Below are positions 14,162 to 15,992 of a stretch of 15,992 nucleotides of DNA, in pieces; the stretch's first letter is position 1, and each line of letters opens with the position of its first letter. The stretch spans positions 1-15,992 of the forward strand of contig CAUCWU010000013.1 of NCBI GenBank assembly GCA_958446555.1, in the 5' to 3' direction. The stretch is from an uncultured Lachnospiraceae bacterium (GTDB lineage Bacteria > Bacillota > Clostridia > Lachnospirales > Lachnospiraceae). The position numbers and the translations under genes were made by a program. The notes beneath the pieces are model-generated. The model was not told the origin of the DNA. It did no database searches and worked only from the letters and a program-made list of their open reading frames with translations.

Positions 14162-15040
14162 TTATTTTTGAATTTCGTTCGCGTCCTTCGACATCGCATC
14201 AGAAAGAGCTGCAAACTGTTCAAGTGTCAAAGTCTCACCGCGCACATTTGCCGAAAGGCCAATGCTCTCAAGCACAACTGCCAGTTCATCCTTGGACTTA
14301 TTTAGCCCGCCAACATTGTACAGACCATTTACTAAGGTCTTTCGTCTCTGATTGAAGGAAGCGCGGATGATATCAAACATCAGCTTCTCGTCCTTAACTG
14401 CAACTGGTGTCTTATGGCTTGTCAGACGAATGACCGCACTTCCGACATTTGGTCTTGGCATAAAGCAGTTCGGCGGAACATTCGCTACAATGTATGGCTC
14501 TGCATAAAATTGTACGGCAAGTGAAAGTGCTCCGTAATCTTTGCCGCCCGGTGCTGCCTGCATACGCTGGGCCACTTCCTTTTGCACCATGACAGTTACG
14601 CTCTCCATCGGGATATGATTTTCAAATAAGCCCATCAGAATCGGAGTTGTAATATAATAAGGAAGATTTGCAACCACCTTGATGCGTTTTCCCTCGCACT
14701 GCTCCTCTACAAGCTTATTGATGTCAAGCTTTAATACATCATTGTGGATAACGGTCACATTATCATATGCAGACAAGGTATCCTGCAAAATTGGAATCAA
14801 ATTGTCATCGATCTCAACTGCAAAGACCTTCTTTGCAGACTCGCACAGATACTGGGTCAGCGTTCCAATTCCTGGTCCAATCTCAAGCACATAATCTTCT
14901 GATGTAATCTCAGCTGCGCGCACAATCTTGTCTAACACATGCGTATCGATCAAGAAATTCTGACCGAATTTCTTTGCAAAGTGAAACTGATACTTTTGCA
15001 GTACCTCTATCGTATTTTTCGGGTTTCCTAATTCAGCCAC
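14162..15040 (-). CDS. rsmA: 16S rRNA dimethyladenosine transferase RsmA (KsgA)
   Basis: RsmA uses S-adenosylmethionine to dimethylate two adjacent adenosines near the 3' end of 16S rRNA during small-subunit assembly. I take GTG at 15038-15040 (292 aa) as the start: GGAGG lies 6 nt before it, and the protein then opens at the family's usual distance from the FHFAKKFGQNFLID motif. The longer frame from 15094 lacks such a site and overlaps tatD deeply. SAM-binding motif I is EIGPGIGTLT (about 53-62), the acidic FAVEID follows, and catalytic motif IV is NLPYYI (about 125-130). Further on are CFMPRPNVGSAVIRL and FNQRRKTLVNGL. It overlaps the tatD stop by 8 nt (GTGGCTGA), implying coupled translation, a pairing common in Firmicutes. 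Confidence 0.97.
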   Translation of the reverse strand: MAELGNPKNTIEVLQKYQFHFAKKFGQNFLIDTHVLDKIVRAAEITSEDYVLEIGPGIGTLTQYLCESAKKVFAVEIDDNLIPILQDTLSAYDNVTVIHNDVLKLDINKLVEEQCEGKRIKVVANLPYYITTPILMGLFENHIPMESVTVMVQKEVAQRMQAAPGGKDYGALSLAVQFYAEPYIVANVPPNCFMPRPNVGSAVIRLTSHKTPVAVKDEKLMFDIIRASFNQRRKTLVNGLYNVGGLNKSKDELAVVLESIGLSANVRGETLTLEQFAALSDAMSKDANEIQK

Positions 15041-15812
15041 AGTTTTCCTCCAATCGGTATAATTTTTTTGCATTGGCAAGTGTGATCTTTTCAACCGTTT
15101 CCTCTGACACCTGCTTTATCTCGGCTAATTGCTTTACGACTTCTTTTAAATACAATGAATTGTTGCGCTTTCCTCGGTGCGGAACCGGTGCAAGATAAGG
15201 GCTGTCGGTCTCAAGCACAATTGAGGAGAGCGGAATTTCAGCTGCAACCTCCTTGATCACTCTGGCATTCTTAAAGGTAAGCACACCGCCAATTCCAATG
15301 AAAAATCCCATATCGACGTACTCTTTTGCCATCGGCACTGAGTAGGAATAGCAGTGGATCACACCGGCATTTCCCGCCTTTACTGCCTCTTTCATGACAT
15401 CCATCGTGTCTTTTGCCGCTTCTCTGCTGTGGATAATCACTGGAAGATCCACTTCTCTTGCGAGTTCAAGCTGTCTTAAAAACCACTTTTTCTGAATATC
15501 CCTAGGAGAATTGTCCCAGTAATAGTCTAATCCAATCTCTCCGATTGCGACAACCTTCTTTTCTTTTGTAAGTGCTCGAAGTGTCTCAATATCGTTTTCT
15601 GTCATATCCTTTGTGCTGTCCGGATGAACACCGACAGCTGCATAAATTTGCGGCCACTTTTTGGTAAGCTCGACCGCTTTTTTTGAGGATTCCATGGACG
15701 CACCAACGTCCGTGATACAACAAATGCCGGAGGAGAAAATCTCCCCCAGCAAGTTATCGCGATCCTCACAAAATGCATCATCATCGTAATGCGCATGAGT
15801 ATCAAAAATCAT
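15033..15812 (-). CDS. tatD: TatD family metal-dependent hydrolase / DNase
   Basis: This is a 259-residue TIM-barrel metal hydrolase of the amidohydrolase superfamily; family members act as 3'-5' exonucleases, and D-aminoacyl-tRNA deacylase activity is also described. The metal ligands are all visible: H6 and H8 in FDTHAHYD, E92 in AIGEIGLDYYWD, H128 in PVIIHSREA, H153 in GVIHCYSYS, and D203 in LETDSPYLAPVPHRGKRN. Length is typical. The ATG at 15810-15812 has AGAGGG at about 8 nt. It starts 21 bp after the stop of the preceding partial gene and ends overlapping rsmA by 8 nt, so all three are likely co-transcribed. In many Firmicutes metG precedes tatD. Confidence 0.96.
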   Translation of the reverse strand: MIFDTHAHYDDDAFCEDRDNLLGEIFSSGICCITDVGASMESSKKAVELTKKWPQIYAAVGVHPDSTKDMTENDIETLRALTKEKKVVAIGEIGLDYYWDNSPRDIQKKWFLRQLELAREVDLPVIIHSREAAKDTMDVMKEAVKAGNAGVIHCYSYSVPMAKEYVDMGFFIGIGGVLTFKNARVIKEVAAEIPLSSIVLETDSPYLAPVPHRGKRNNSLYLKEVVKQLAEIKQVSEETVEKITLANAKKLYRLEENCG

Positions 15813-15833
15813 TTATTATCCCTCTTTACTTGA

Positions 15834-15992
15834 TCAGTCAATTGTCTCTGCCATTGCCTCTTCAGCCAATGTCTCAAGCTCTGGTGTCTCTGCAACAGGT
15901 GCCGGTTCATTCGCTGCATCAGCTGCCGGCGGTGCTGGCATTTCCGGTGTTGCTTCTGGTATAGATGGCTGAACCGGTATGTCTGGCTGTGC
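15834..15992 (-). CDS. C-terminal tail of an unidentified protein, rich in Pro, Ala and Glu
   Basis: Fifty-two codons run from the window edge to a TGA at 15834-15836. The tail is low-complexity: AQPDIPVQPSIPEATPEMPA, then mostly Ala, Pro and Glu, ending EEAMAETID. It gives no domain identity. Many Firmicutes carry metG (methionyl-tRNA synthetase) directly before tatD, which makes that a possible identity, but nothing in these residues supports or excludes it; a disordered tail of some other protein is equally possible. The frame is supported by codon usage and by the short 21-bp gap to tatD. Confidence 0.65.
   Translation of the reverse strand, partial: AQPDIPVQPSIPEATPEMPAPPAADAANEPAPVAETPELETLAEEAMAETID

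Overview
The window looks like chromosomal housekeeping DNA from a Gram-positive Clostridia-type bacterium, most likely Lachnospiraceae. That placement is inference. It rests on the large Firmicutes-type SRP RNA, the tadA / SRP RNA / dnaX / ybaB / recR and tatD / rsmA gene groupings, a PepV-type dipeptidase, strong AGGAGG-like ribosome sites and moderate GC content. Every gene I can support lies on the minus strand, so transcription runs from high to low coordinates. The plus-strand reading frames are shadows. No stretch above about 300 bases lacks a gene, and I see no tRNA, rRNA, CRISPR array, IS element or prophage gene.

Right to left (direction of transcription): the Pro/Ala/Glu-rich tail of an unidentified protein (15834-15992), tatD and rsmA (8-nt overlap), an unrecognised two-domain protein (13042-14037), and tadA, whose 3' end contains a near-consensus promoter for the SRP RNA (about 12254-12519). 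The SRP terminator hairpin carries, in its loop, the -35 box of the next promoter. That promoter drives an atypical 6-phosphofructokinase gene sitting between the SRP RNA gene and dnaX. Then follow dnaX, ybaB and recR.

Next comes a large TPR / coiled-coil / acidic-linker / degenerate AAA+ gene (about 5761-8281). It is broken by an in-frame TAG at 6872-6874 and probably again by a one-base frameshift near 5834-5837. After it come cvpA, a MATE transporter and pepV, which has its own promoter.

The left end is a small sulfur-metabolism unit: a LysR-type regulator directly upstream of an O-acetylhomoserine sulfhydrylase gene that runs off the window. Between pepV and the lysR gene lies a structured leader: a 19-position long-range stem enclosing a GAAA-capped hairpin, a competing hairpin, and a strong intrinsic terminator only about 30 nt before the regulator's start codon. 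It matches no riboswitch class I know and is the best candidate here for something undescribed. The broken TPR/pseudo-AAA gene is the second.
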